A stretch of DNA of 64,000 bases. Source: JANMDU01 sp043777675 (GTDB lineage: Bacteria > Pseudomonadota > Gammaproteobacteria > Burkholderiales > Burkholderiaceae_C). The notes under the pieces are model-generated. The model did not search any database. It had not been told where the DNA came from and saw nothing but the letters and a program-made list of their open reading frames with translations. A program made the translations under genes and the position numbers. Shown one piece after another: positions 8,728 through 17,662 of the stretch (positions within the stretch are counted from its first letter, which is position 1; each line of letters starts with the position of its first letter). The stretch covers positions 1-64,000 of the forward strand of contig JAYWHR010000072.1 of assembly GCA_043777675.1 (NCBI GenBank), read 5' to 3'.

Positions 8728-10929
8728 TCAAACGCGATCTAAGTTCATCACTTTCGTCCATGCTGCGACAAAGTCGCGCACAAACTTGCCTTGATTATCG
8801 TTTTGCGCATATACCTCGGCCAAAGCGCGAAGTTGAGAGTTCGAGCCGAAAGCTAGATCCACACGCGTGGCTGTCCATTTCAAAGCGCCGGTTTTGCGGT
8901 CTTTGCCTTCAAAGGTGTTGTCTCCCACGGGTTTCCAAGCGGTGGACATATCAACTAAATGTACGAAGAAATCGGTCGTTAAATGTCCCACTCGGTTTGT
9001 AAATACACCTTGCTTTGAGTCGCCATAATTGGCGCCAAGCACGCGTAATCCGCCGATCAAAGCCGTCATCTGTGGTGCGCTCAATGTGAGCAGTTGAGCT
9101 TTATCAAGCAGCATCTCTTCTGGCGAGGTTTGAAATGCCGCTTTGCGGTAGTTGCGAAAGCCGTCTGCCACAGGCTCCATGACTGCAAACGATTCGGTAT
9201 CGGTTTGCTCAATAGTCGCATCGGTGCGACCAGGCGTGAAGGGGATATCAATGCTGTGGCCTGCGGCCTTGGCAGCCATTTCCACTGCGGCATTGCCAGC
9301 GAGCACGATCAAATCTGCAAGTGAAACTTGGTTGACACCTGCCTTGTTGAACTCAGTTTGAATGCCTTCGAGAGCTGTGAGCACTTTCGCCAATTGCGCG
9401 GGCTGATTGACTTCCCATTGTCTTTGGGGCGCTAGGCGAACGCGTGCTCCATTGGCTCCACCCCGGCGATCTGAGCCGCGATAGGTAGAAGCTGATGCCC
9501 AAGCGGTGGACACCAGTTCAGGAATCGACAAACCGCTGGCCATGATTTTGAGTTTGAGCTCAGTGGCGCTTTTGCCGTCAATCAACGGATGCTTGGGCGC
9601 AGGGATTGGGTCTTGCCAGATCAAATCTTCAGCAGGCACTTCGGGGCCGAGATACAACGCCTTCGGGCCCATATCGCGGTGCGTGAGTTTGAACCAAGCC
9701 CTCGCGTAAGCATCTGCAAATTCTGCGGGGTTGGCCTGAAAATGGCGAGAGATTTTTTCGTAGGCGGGATCCATGCGCAGCGACATATCGGCCGTCGTCA
9801 TGTGCGGCGGGTGCTTCTTGCTGGCATCATGGGCGTCAGGGATCATGTCTTCGGCTTCGACATTTTGCGCCTGCCACTGAATGTTGCCAGCCGGGCTCTT
9901 AACTTGCTGATATTCGTACTTGAAGAGCACCTTGAAGTAACCCATATCCCAAGTCGTGGGATTTGGCTTCCAAGCGCCTTCAAAACCGCTGGTGGTGGTA
10001 TCTGCCCCCTTGCCGTTGCCCAGCTTATTGATCCAACCAAAGCCCATCTCTTCCATGGCAGCGCCTTCGGGCTCTGCGCCCACGAGCGCCGGATCGCCAG
10101 CGCCGTGCATCTTGCCGAAGGTGTGGCCGCCCGCGACCAAGGCTACCGTTTCATAGTCGTTCATGGCCATTCGGGCGAAGGTTTCACGCACATCTTTGCC
10201 GGAGAGTAATGGATCGGGGTTGCCATCGGGGCCTTGTGGATTCACATAGATCAAGCCCATTTGCACCGCTGCAAGAGGTGTCATCAAATCACGCTCGCCG
10301 GTGTAGCGGCCTTTAGATTGATCACTGGTGGCCAGCCACTCGGTCTCATGGCCCCAGAAGATATCTTCTTCAGGTGTCCAAGTATCTGCACGGCCACCCC
10401 CGAAGCCAAAGGTTTTAAAGCCCATAGTTTCCATGGCCACATTGCCGCAAAGGATGAACAAATCCGCCCAAGAAATCGCGTTGCCGTATTTTTGCTTGAC
10501 GGGCCAGAGCAGGCGACGGGCTTTGTCGAGGTTACCGTTATCAGGCCAACTGTTCAGCGGTGCAAAACGCTGGTTGCCGGTGTTCGCACCGCCTCGGCCA
10601 TCGGCTGTGCGATAGGTGCCCGCTGCGTGCCATGCAAGACGGATGAACAGACCGCCATAGTGGCCATAATCTGCAGGCCACCAATCTTGCGATTGCGTCA
10701 TGAGCGCCGCCAAATCGTTTTTAAGCGCTGGGTAATCGAGTTTCTTAAAGGCTTCTGCATAGCTGAAGCCTTCGTCCATTGGGTTGGATGCCGCTTGGTG
10801 CTGATGCAATATGGAGAGATTGAGCTGATTGGGCCACCATTGCGCATTGGATTGCGCGCTGGAGCTCGCCCGAGCGCCGCCAGCGGCGTGGAAAGGGCAT
10901 TGGCCCGTGACGGATTGTGGGGAATTCAT
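8728..10929 (-). CDS. katG: catalase-peroxidase KatG
   Basis: This 733-residue haem enzyme removes hydrogen peroxide and also has peroxidase activity. The distal triad Arg97, Trp100, His101 sits in RLAWHAAGTYR, and the covalent Trp-Tyr-Met adduct residues are Trp100, Tyr228 (LIYVNPQGP) and Met254 (ARMAMNDYE). The proximal haem ligand is His269 in VAGGHTFGKMHG. The C-terminal inactive domain is also complete, and the length is normal. ATG 10929 has AAGGA upstream. A possible 25-codon leader ORF and an AT-rich dyad region lie upstream; an intrinsic terminator follows. KatG is commonly induced by OxyR, but direct evidence here is limited to sequence resemblance. Confidence 0.98.
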   Translation of the reverse strand: MNSPQSVTGQCPFHAAGGARASSSAQSNAQWWPNQLNLSILHQHQAASNPMDEGFSYAEAFKKLDYPALKNDLAALMTQSQDWWPADYGHYGGLFIRLAWHAAGTYRTADGRGGANTGNQRFAPLNSWPDNGNLDKARRLLWPVKQKYGNAISWADLFILCGNVAMETMGFKTFGFGGGRADTWTPEEDIFWGHETEWLATSDQSKGRYTGERDLMTPLAAVQMGLIYVNPQGPDGNPDPLLSGKDVRETFARMAMNDYETVALVAGGHTFGKMHGAGDPALVGAEPEGAAMEEMGFGWINKLGNGKGADTTTSGFEGAWKPNPTTWDMGYFKVLFKYEYQQVKSPAGNIQWQAQNVEAEDMIPDAHDASKKHPPHMTTADMSLRMDPAYEKISRHFQANPAEFADAYARAWFKLTHRDMGPKALYLGPEVPAEDLIWQDPIPAPKHPLIDGKSATELKLKIMASGLSIPELVSTAWASASTYRGSDRRGGANGARVRLAPQRQWEVNQPAQLAKVLTALEGIQTEFNKAGVNQVSLADLIVLAGNAAVEMAAKAAGHSIDIPFTPGRTDATIEQTDTESFAVMEPVADGFRNYRKAAFQTSPEEMLLDKAQLLTLSAPQMTALIGGLRVLGANYGDSKQGVFTNRVGHLTTDFFVHLVDMSTAWKPVGDNTFEGKDRKTGALKWTATRVDLAFGSNSQLRALAEVYAQNDNQGKFVRDFVAAWTKVMNLDRV

Positions 10930-10971
10930 GGTTGTCCTTTTGATGGATGCTTGGAAAAAAATGAAAATGGC

Positions 10972-11049
10972 CTACGCTGCCGTAGGCAATACAGTACGTG
11001 CATCAAGCAACGACTGACTCCGGGAAGCGGGAATGAATGGAACGGTCAT
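10972..11049 (-). CDS. possible leader peptide upstream of katG
   Basis: A 25-codon frame (MTVPFIPASRSQ...TVLPTAA) starts at ATG 11049 with an excellent ribosome site, AAGGAG 5 nt upstream, better than many annotated genes in the window. Its stop codon lies inside a small hairpin (gcctac/gtaggc, 10970-10987), 42 nt before the katG start. No homologue is recognised. It could be a regulatory upstream ORF or simply a chance match; conservation across relatives is unknown. Confidence 0.35.
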   Translation of the reverse strand: MTVPFIPASRSQSLLDARTVLPTAA

Positions 11050-11079
11050 GTTGACTCCTTCAGATGAAAGGAGTTAATT

Positions 11080-11113
11080 ATAGTAAACAACTATTGAAAT
11101 AGTAATGTAATAA
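11080..11113. promoter_or_regulatory. OxyR-like dyad region upstream of katG
   Basis: The sequence contains ATAG-N7-CTAT (11080-11094), then ATAG-N7-ATAA (11099-11113), in an AT-rich stretch. The OxyR consensus is four such ATAG/CTAT elements, but with 7 bp between the two pairs; here only 4 bp separate them and the last element is imperfect. The position upstream of katG fits a peroxide-responsive promoter. AATAATTATC next to it also resembles part of a Fur box. Confidence 0.35.
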
Positions 11114-11193
11114 TAATTATCAATGCAATAGTCGTGACGTATCGGTCTGCTGCGCTCTTGATCCACGCCCACAATGAAAACTCATGGCGTCTA

Positions 11194-11535
11194 TCAGGCT
11201 TTTTTCTGAGGATCGGCTTTCTTAGCAGATGCGCTCTTGCTGGTGCTTTTGGCCAGTAAATCATCAAGGTTTTTCTCGATCTCAGATTCGATCTTGCCTT
11301 TGAAGGCGCCTAGCAAAAAGCCAAGCTTGGCCTCCAAATCAAAGCCGGTGGCCGTCACCCGTAAAGTGCCATTCACGCCGCTGCGTGTGAACTGAACTTC
11401 ATCTTCCGTTTTGCCTTCTTGGTAGGTGCAGGCCATATCGAGCTTTTTCTCACAGTCCTCAGCCCATTTGTGAGCGATTTTGCGCGCTGCAGCGAAGCCA
11501 AGAGCGTGTTGACGCGAGATGTTGATATGGGGCAT
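11194..11535 (-). CDS. polyhydroxyalkanoic acid system family protein
   Basis: This 113-residue protein resembles the small PHA granule regulatory family (PHA_gran_rgn), cytoplasmic proteins found with polyester storage systems. Visible features are the N-terminal block MPHINISRQHALGFAAARKI, a beta-rich centre (VQFTRSGVNGTLRVTATGFD) and a Lys/Ala/Ser-rich tail. ATG 11535 is preceded by TTGGAG at a good distance; the longer frame would need a TTG start. It lies 24 bp after the peptidase lipoprotein gene end. No PHA synthase is in the window. Confidence 0.8.
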   Translation of the reverse strand: MPHINISRQHALGFAAARKIAHKWAEDCEKKLDMACTYQEGKTEDEVQFTRSGVNGTLRVTATGFDLEAKLGFLLGAFKGKIESEIEKNLDDLLAKSTSKSASAKKADPQKKA

Positions 11536-11559
11536 GTTGATCTCCAAGTAGTCTTCACT

Positions 11560-12666
11560 TCATTGTGTCATAGCCAGCAATGCAGCGCGACGCTCGTCTT
11601 TGGGTAAAGGCGCAATGGACTCAATAGCCTTGTAAAACGCTGCCCAGTCTTTGCCCCTCTTTTCAAAGACCGCTTCAAACTGTGGCACAAGTTCGTCGTA
11701 CGCTGCTTGCGCGCCTAAGCTAGCGTTGTTGGCATTGGCAATAAAACGGTCATAGCCAGCAAAACCGTCCCAACTTTGCTTGAGCTGGCCATATTCAACG
11801 CGCAATTGCTGCATGGTTTGTTGTTTTTGGCTTGCTATGAAATCAGTAGCTGTCCGCGCATATTCTATGCCGGCTACAGTCTGATTTTGCTTATAAATCG
11901 AGTTCAAGCGTTCACGTGTGCGAAGCGTGAGCATGCGAAACTCTTTGCGCTTGCTGTCAAAGGCAACATATTCTTGGCGAGCCGCTTGCGAACCATGTTT
12001 GGCGAGCCACTGCTGACCCCCCAAGCGCTCCACTGCTGTGGCAAAAGACTCGTTGAACATCGTGTCATCTTTCACATAAAGTACCTGATGGGCCAGCTCA
12101 TGGAAAATCATGCGAGCCAGCTCGCCTTCGGGATAGCCAATGAAAGTGGAGAGCAAAGGATCGCCGCCTGCCCAATTCATGTAGCCCAGCGTGGAGTAAG
12201 CGGGCACGCCATACACGTTGACTTCATAGCCCTCGGCTTTCACACGCTCAGCCTCGGTTGTCGCGTCAAGCTCGTTGTAATAGCCGCGATAGCCAACGCA
12301 GCCCACTACCGCGAAGCACCAAGTTTTAAGTTGCAGCGAATACTCAGGCGCGGCTACCACATTCCACACCACGGCACTTCGGCGCAAATCCGCAAATCGC
12401 GTGTAGCTCGCGTTGTTGGGCAGGGCTAGCTCCAGCGAGGCAAATTCGCGAATGCGCTGCGCCAGCGCCAATCGTCGTTTCGTAGCTTCTGGGATTTGCG
12501 CATCAGAGAGCCAATCTTGCACCGGCTTGGCCGCATTCATCACCGCCAAATGGCCTTGCGTGTTTTGCCAGTAGTAGCCTAAATTGCTGCAGCCTGAGAT
12601 ACAAAATGCTATGAAAACAATAGCAAACAAATCAGATGATATGCCGGCTAGTGGCTTCTTCTTCAT
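11560..12666 (-). CDS. aminopeptidase lipoprotein, HExxH zinc type
   Basis: This 368-residue protein matches the predicted aminopeptidase family (DUF2265). The zinc motif HELAHQ is at about 189-194, with a downstream NESFATAVE (Glu about 206) as likely third ligand. I chose ATG 12666, giving a lipoprotein signal with lipobox ISGC (Cys26). Two dispersed repeats fall in this gene: one (12611-12670) makes up much of the signal peptide, the other (11838-11897) encodes AGIEYARTATDF in the C-terminal half. The start lies 13 nt after the oxidoreductase stop, so the two genes are probably cotranscribed. Confidence 0.82.
   Translation of the reverse strand: MKKKPLAGISSDLFAIVFIAFCISGCSNLGYYWQNTQGHLAVMNAAKPVQDWLSDAQIPEATKRRLALAQRIREFASLELALPNNASYTRFADLRRSAVVWNVVAAPEYSLQLKTWCFAVVGCVGYRGYYNELDATTEAERVKAEGYEVNVYGVPAYSTLGYMNWAGGDPLLSTFIGYPEGELARMIFHELAHQVLYVKDDTMFNESFATAVERLGGQQWLAKHGSQAARQEYVAFDSKRKEFRMLTLRTRERLNSIYKQNQTVAGIEYARTATDFIASQKQQTMQQLRVEYGQLKQSWDGFAGYDRFIANANNASLGAQAAYDELVPQFEAVFEKRGKDWAAFYKAIESIAPLPKDERRAALLAMTQ
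11838..11897 (+). repeat. dispersed GCCGGC-core repeat, copy 3
   Basis: tcagtagctgtccgcgcata followed by ttctatgccggctacagtc. It lies within the aminopeptidase gene, antisense to it, where it is translated as ...TVAGIEYARTATDFIAS. Confidence 0.9.
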
Positions 12667-12670
12667 AAAA
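12611..12670 (+). repeat. dispersed GCCGGC-core repeat, copy 4
   Basis: acaatagcaaacaaatcag followed by atgatatgccggctagtggc and cttcttcttcat. It overlaps the start codon and signal peptide of the aminopeptidase lipoprotein gene, read on the minus strand as MKKKPLAGISSDLFAIV. The core is more diverged than in other copies. Confidence 0.7.
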
Positions 12671-12679
12671 ATCCAAATG

Positions 12680-14731
12680 TTAGAGCCCATGCAACGCGAT
12701 ATCTGCACTAACCTGCACCGTGCAGTCATAAAACACTGGCCCGCGGCCCATATCCGTCAGACGTTGGCTGGTGAGCTCGTTGACGTTTTTACCATCCAGA
12801 GCCATCTTGCGCCACCAAATACCCAGACCGTGCACCACGCCGACTCGGGCACGTTCGCTGATTTGTGCTTTGCAACGGTATGAGCCGCGATCATTGAATA
12901 CCTTGACGATGCTACCGTCTTGAATATTGCGTGAAGCTGCGTCTTGCACAGAAATCTCCAACAGCGGCTCGCCCTCCATATCGCGCAGGCTTTTCACATT
13001 GACGAAGGTGGAATTCAAAAAATTGCGTGCAGGCGGCGAGATCATAGCCAGCGGGTAGCGCGCATCGCTGCTGCCGATTTCATAGTTGGGCAGATGGTCA
13101 GGCACACCGTATAGCTTGCTTTCAAATTCGCACTGACCAGACGCTGTAGGAAAACCGCCTTTTGCAAACGGTGCATCGGGCACATTCAAAGGCGCAAAGC
13201 CGTCTGTGAGAAGCGTTTCAAAATCAATCACACCTTTAAATGCTGTGCGGCAAAGCTGCTCATCAGTGTCTGAAAAGCATGGCTCGCTGTAGCCCATCCG
13301 GGTAGCCAGCTCGCGAAAGATTTGCGTATTAGGTTTCGCTTCGCCCACAGGCGCAATGGCAGGTTGGTTGAGCATCACATCGGTGTGACCATACGCGAGG
13401 TGCACATCCCAATGCTCCAGTTGCGTCGTGGCGGGCAAGATGTAATCGGCGTAATCGGCGGTGTCGGTTTGGAAATGCTCCAGCACGACGGTGAACAGAT
13501 CTTCGCGCCCAAAACCCTGCACGACTTTACCGCTCTGAGGGGCCACGGCCACGGGATTACTGTTGTACACGATCACGGCTTGAATCTTGCAGCCAAACTC
13601 TGGTGAAGATGCGCGCAGCAAATCATCGCCAATGGTGCTCATATTGATTGTGCGCGGCGATTTTCCCGCAAGCAAATCCGGACGACACAGCGCCGCTCGA
13701 TTGACTGTGAACATTCCGGATGAAGACATCAGCATCCCGCCCGCCCGATGCCGCCATGCACCGACCAGCGCTGGCAAGCAAGCCACAGCGCGAGCTGCAT
13801 TGCCGCCGCCGCGAACGCGTTGCATGCCGTAGTTCAGCCGAATCGCTACCGGCTCTCCGCGCTTGGCCGCCTCGCCATATTCTCTGGCTAGCTGCTTGAT
13901 CTGACCCACAGAAACACCACACACCTTCGAGGCTCGCTCTGGGCTCCATTGCAAAGCTCGCTCCTTCAAGGCCGCCCAGCCCTGCGTGTGCTGCGCGATG
14001 TAATCATGATCGAGCAAATCATGCTCAATCAACTGATGCATGATGGCAAGCGCGAGCGCGCCATCTGTGCCGGGCAGAAGCTGAATATGCTCATGGCATT
14101 TTTCCGCCGTTTCAGTGCGGCGCGGATCAATGCACCAAATCTTTGCGCCAATGCGCTTAGCCTCCTGCACATAGCGCCAAAAATGCAGATTGCTCGTGAT
14201 GGAATTACTGCCCCAAATCACGATTAACTTCGATTCAGCAAAAAATTCCACCTTCATGCCCACCTTGCCGCCCAGTGTGTGCGTGAGCGCTTCCGTGCCA
14301 GCCGAAGAGCAAATCGTGCGATCTAAAAAAGACGCGCCAAGTTTGTGAAAAAAGCGCGCAGCCATCCCCTCGCTCTGCGCCAAGCCCATCGTGCCAGCAT
14401 AGCTGTATGGCAGGATGGCTTGGGGATCAACAGCAGCGATGGATTGGAGACGCGCTGCGATATCACTGAGCGCAGACTCCCAAGACACTCTTTCAAACTG
14501 TCCCGCTCCTTTTTCGCCAACGCGCTTCATCGGATACAGCAAGCGCTCCGGGTGGTAGGTACGCTCGGTGTATTTATTGACCTTCGCGCAAAGCGTGCCA
14601 TGCGTGTGCGCATGCGCAGGATTGCCGCGCACTTTGATGGCCACACCATCGTGTACTTCCGTCAATAAACCGCACGTGTCAGGGCAATCATGCGGGCAAG
14701 CGCCGCGCACATGTAACACAGAAGTGTTCAT
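12680..14731 (-). CDS. molybdopterin-dependent oxidoreductase (DMSO reductase superfamily)
   Basis: This 683-residue protein has the N-terminal [4Fe-4S] motif C12-x3-C16-x3-C20 and C48 (CPHDCPDTC ... GTLCAK), followed by the molybdopterin domains (IWGSNSITSNLHFWRYV; GTDGALALAIMHQLI; IRLNYGMQRVRGGGNAARA) and a C-terminal dinucleotide-binding domain (FVNVKSLRDMEGEPLLEI). No Tat signal is present, so it is probably cytoplasmic. The family includes formate dehydrogenases and various oxidoreductases; I cannot assign a substrate. Length is near the small end of the family. It is divergent from a periplasmic binding protein gene and followed by the aminopeptidase. Confidence 0.9.
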   Translation of the reverse strand: MNTSVLHVRGACPHDCPDTCGLLTEVHDGVAIKVRGNPAHAHTHGTLCAKVNKYTERTYHPERLLYPMKRVGEKGAGQFERVSWESALSDIAARLQSIAAVDPQAILPYSYAGTMGLAQSEGMAARFFHKLGASFLDRTICSSAGTEALTHTLGGKVGMKVEFFAESKLIVIWGSNSITSNLHFWRYVQEAKRIGAKIWCIDPRRTETAEKCHEHIQLLPGTDGALALAIMHQLIEHDLLDHDYIAQHTQGWAALKERALQWSPERASKVCGVSVGQIKQLAREYGEAAKRGEPVAIRLNYGMQRVRGGGNAARAVACLPALVGAWRHRAGGMLMSSSGMFTVNRAALCRPDLLAGKSPRTINMSTIGDDLLRASSPEFGCKIQAVIVYNSNPVAVAPQSGKVVQGFGREDLFTVVLEHFQTDTADYADYILPATTQLEHWDVHLAYGHTDVMLNQPAIAPVGEAKPNTQIFRELATRMGYSEPCFSDTDEQLCRTAFKGVIDFETLLTDGFAPLNVPDAPFAKGGFPTASGQCEFESKLYGVPDHLPNYEIGSSDARYPLAMISPPARNFLNSTFVNVKSLRDMEGEPLLEISVQDAASRNIQDGSIVKVFNDRGSYRCKAQISERARVGVVHGLGIWWRKMALDGKNVNELTSQRLTDMGRGPVFYDCTVQVSADIALHGL

Positions 14732-14809
14732 AGGTATTCAGGACAAGTAAGGGTAAAAATTAACATGATTTTGCGTCATGATACGTGGATCAACTATTTG
14801 GCCTTGATT

Positions 14810-15955
14810 ATGAAAACTATTTCCCGCCGCCACGCGCTCACCTCGACCTTCGCCCTAGCTGGCAGCAGTATGGCTTGGCCAGTTTTCGCACAGTCCGATA
14901 ACACCATTATTTTGGGACAATCTGCACCCCTGACCGGGCCTGCCGCACAGCTGGGCATTCAATTCCGCGAAGGTGCAAAACTCTATTTCAACCAAATCAA
15001 TGCGAAAGGCGGTATCAACGGCCGCACCATTGATCTGCGCACTTTAGACGATGGCTATGAACCCGAGAAAACCGCCGCCAACACCAAGCAATTCCTCGCC
15101 GACAATGCCTTTGCTCTATTTGGCTACATCGGCACACCCACCAGCCTAGCTGCCCTGCCGCTTGCCATCGCCGCAAAAACACCGTTTTTCGCACCTTTCA
15201 CTGGCGCACAATCGCTGCGCGACCCCTTTAATCGCTACGTCATTCATGTGCGCGCCAGCTACTTTGATGAAACGGCAGCCATCGTCAAGCAAGCTGCTGG
15301 AATTGGCATCAAGAAATTCTCCGTTTTTTATCAAAATGATGCTTATGGCAAAGCTGGTCTAGAAGGTGTCGAACGTGCTTTGAAGACCTTGAATTTGACC
15401 ACGGCATCTACTGGCACGGTAGAACGTAATACGGTTGATGTGAAAAAAGCGGTGGCAGATATTTTGGCCAAGCAGCCAGAATCTATCGTGCAAATAGGTG
15501 CTTACAAAGCCTGCGCCGCTTTCATTCGCGAAGCACGCAAATCAGGCTTTGGCGGCACGTTCTACAACGTCTCTTTCGTTGGCACGCAGGCATTGATCAC
15601 GGAGTTGGGCAAAGACGCGCGCGGCGTAGTCATCAGTCAAGTGATGCCTTATCCGTATTCACCCAATACGCCACTCGTCAGCGAGTATCTTCAAGCCATG
15701 AAAGCGGCGGCTAACAGCGCGGATTTGACTGCCAACTATTCCAGCATAGAGGGTTTCGTTGCCGCCAAAGTCTTTGTTGAAGCACTGCGCCGCGCAGGCC
15801 GCAACGCCACGCGCGAATCCTTTATCACGGCCGTGGAAAGCATTCAAAATTTCCAAATGGGCGGGTTCACGGTGGATTTCAACGCCAACGATCACACGGC
15901 CTCAAAATATGTGGATCTTACGGTTCTCACCGACGATGGTCGCGTGCGCCGCTAA
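14810..15955 (+). CDS. branched-chain amino-acid type ABC transporter substrate-binding protein
   Basis: This 381-residue periplasmic binding protein resembles the LivJ/LivK family (type I periplasmic fold). ATG 14810 gives an N-terminus MKTISRRHALTSTFALAG, which has an arginine pair and a hydrophobic core ending at VFAQ; this could be a Tat or Sec signal. The mature part begins IILGQSAPLTGPAAQLG, typical of the family, with DDGYEPEKTAANTKQFL and SVFYQNDAYGKAGLEG downstream. No permease or ATPase gene is adjacent, so it may work with a transporter encoded elsewhere. The ligand is not predictable. Confidence 0.93.
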   Translation: MKTISRRHALTSTFALAGSSMAWPVFAQSDNTIILGQSAPLTGPAAQLGIQFREGAKLYFNQINAKGGINGRTIDLRTLDDGYEPEKTAANTKQFLADNAFALFGYIGTPTSLAALPLAIAAKTPFFAPFTGAQSLRDPFNRYVIHVRASYFDETAAIVKQAAGIGIKKFSVFYQNDAYGKAGLEGVERALKTLNLTTASTGTVERNTVDVKKAVADILAKQPESIVQIGAYKACAAFIREARKSGFGGTFYNVSFVGTQALITELGKDARGVVISQVMPYPYSPNTPLVSEYLQAMKAAANSADLTANYSSIEGFVAAKVFVEALRRAGRNATRESFITAVESIQNFQMGGFTVDFNANDHTASKYVDLTVLTDDGRVRR

Positions 15956-16068
15956 GCTCTAAATCAGGTTTTAGCGAGGGGTTAGTATTCAACGGACTGC
16001 GCAAAACTTGTCTGCGCGGGTACACTGTATTCTTCAGATTTAAGCCCAACCCTTAACGAAGCAAAGCC

Positions 16069-17268
16069 ATGAAAATCATTGATTCCCTCGTGACCCAAGC
16101 CGCATCGATTGCCGCCGTGCGCCGCGATATCCATGCGCATCCTGAACTGTGCTTCCAAGAGGTGCGCACAGCAGATGTGGTGGCAACCAAACTTACGGAA
16201 TGGGGGATTCCAATACATCGCGGCATGGGCACGACCGGCGTGGTGGGCATTGTGCAGGGGCGTGATGGCGGCAAAAGCGGCAAAGCCATTGGCCTGCGCG
16301 CGGATATGGATGCGCTGCCGATGCAAGAATTCAACACGTTCGCGCACACCAGCAAACACGCCGGCAAAATGCACGCCTGCGGCCACGATGGTCACACGGC
16401 GATGCTATTGGCGGCAGCGCAGCATTTCGCCAAGCACCGTAATTTTGATGGCACGGTGTATTTGATTTTCCAGCCCGCTGAAGAAGGCGGCGGCGGCGCG
16501 CGGGAGATGATCAAAGAAGGTTTGTTTGAGAAATTCCCCGTCGAGGCTGTGTTTGGTATGCACAACTGGCCAGGCCCGCAGGTGGGGCAATTTTCGGTGA
16601 GCCCTGGGCCCGTGATGGCATCCAGCAATGAATTCAAAATCGTGTTTCACGGCAAAGGTGGCCATGCTGCGTTGCCGCACAATTCCGTCGATCCCATCAT
16701 CATCGCTACGCAGGCGGTGCAAGCTTTTCAAAGCATTATCAGTCGCAACAAAAAGCCGGTGGAAGCCGGCGTGATCAGCGTCACGATGATTCACGCGGGC
16801 GAGGCGACCAATGTGATCCCGGATAGTTGCAAGCTTGAAGGCACGGTGCGCACGTTCACCACCGAACTGATTGATTTGATCGAAACCCGCATGAAAGAAA
16901 TATCTGAGGGCTTGGCGGCAGCTTTCGGCGGCACAGTCGACTTTGAATTCTCGCGCAACTACCCGCCGACCATCAACAGCGAAAAAGAAGCGCTTTTCTG
17001 CGCCGGCGTGATGGCGGAAATCGTAGGCGCAAATAACGTCACGGCGCAAGAGCCCACCATGGGCGCAGAAGATTTTGCTTATATGTTGCAAGCCAAGCCC
17101 GGCGCTTATTGCTTCATAGCGAACGGCGACGGCGCACACCGAGAAATGGGCCATGGTGGCGGGCCTTGCATGCTGCACAACCCAAGCTACGATTTCAATG
17201 ATGACTTGATTCCGTTGGGGGCGACGTATTGGGTACGACTTGCTGAGAAGTGGCTCGCGGCTGTTTGA
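16069..17268 (+). CDS. M20 family amidohydrolase (hippurate hydrolase/aminoacylase-like)
   Basis: This 399-residue cytosolic metallopeptidase cleaves N-acyl amino acids in the family's known members. The metal site is visible as MHACGHDGHTAM (Cys104, His106, His109) with PAEEGGGGAREM (Glu pair) and the later MGAEDFAYML plus GHGGGPCMLHNP. Length is standard. The ATG at 16069 is preceded by an AC-rich stretch without a strong ribosome site. It follows the binding-protein gene by 113 bp, so a nutrient-scavenging unit is plausible. Confidence 0.95.
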   Translation: MKIIDSLVTQAASIAAVRRDIHAHPELCFQEVRTADVVATKLTEWGIPIHRGMGTTGVVGIVQGRDGGKSGKAIGLRADMDALPMQEFNTFAHTSKHAGKMHACGHDGHTAMLLAAAQHFAKHRNFDGTVYLIFQPAEEGGGGAREMIKEGLFEKFPVEAVFGMHNWPGPQVGQFSVSPGPVMASSNEFKIVFHGKGGHAALPHNSVDPIIIATQAVQAFQSIISRNKKPVEAGVISVTMIHAGEATNVIPDSCKLEGTVRTFTTELIDLIETRMKEISEGLAAAFGGTVDFEFSRNYPPTINSEKEALFCAGVMAEIVGANNVTAQEPTMGAEDFAYMLQAKPGAYCFIANGDGAHREMGHGGGPCMLHNPSYDFNDDLIPLGATYWVRLAEKWLAAV

Positions 17269-17662
17269 TTTTCATCTGTGTTGCTTTCGATCTGAGAGCG
17301 CACGCTGCGCCAGCGCCGTAGCCATGCCGCACGAGCCCCGGCCTTAGTTCTAGTTTTGGCGCGGTGAGCATGTGCAGTGCTCAGAATTTGATCTTTGAAG
17401 GTTGGCGCTTTGTGATCATGATCGCCAAATTCTTCCGCGCTTCCAGCCCGGGGCTCTGACTGTGCTGCATGGCTACGGCACTGTCACATCGTGCTTTGGG
17501 TGATCGGGTCGTTACGCTCAACCCTCTATACACGCCGGGGTTGTCTCGGCTCGCAACCGCTTGCATTCCACCGTCTTCGCTCTCGCGGCTTGCTGCTCTG
17601 GGCTCAGGCGTAAAGCGCGTAGCCAGCCGCGAGAACGCCAAACACATCAGCAAGCGACGAAC
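17269..17662. other. 394-bp gap without a recognised gene
   Basis: Short frames exist on both strands (for example minus 17381-17653) but none looks like a known protein. A small dyad, ttggcg ... cgccaa (17402-17428), lies near the left part and could act in transcription termination between the convergent genes. I see nothing else in it. Confidence 0.5.

Noticed and set aside
16350..16390. SKHAGKMHACGHDGH in the M20 gene, similar in peptide to the uvrA repeat (SKHAGD)
   Set aside because: The segment is the conserved metal-binding motif of the M20 family and the flanks lack the gatagc block.
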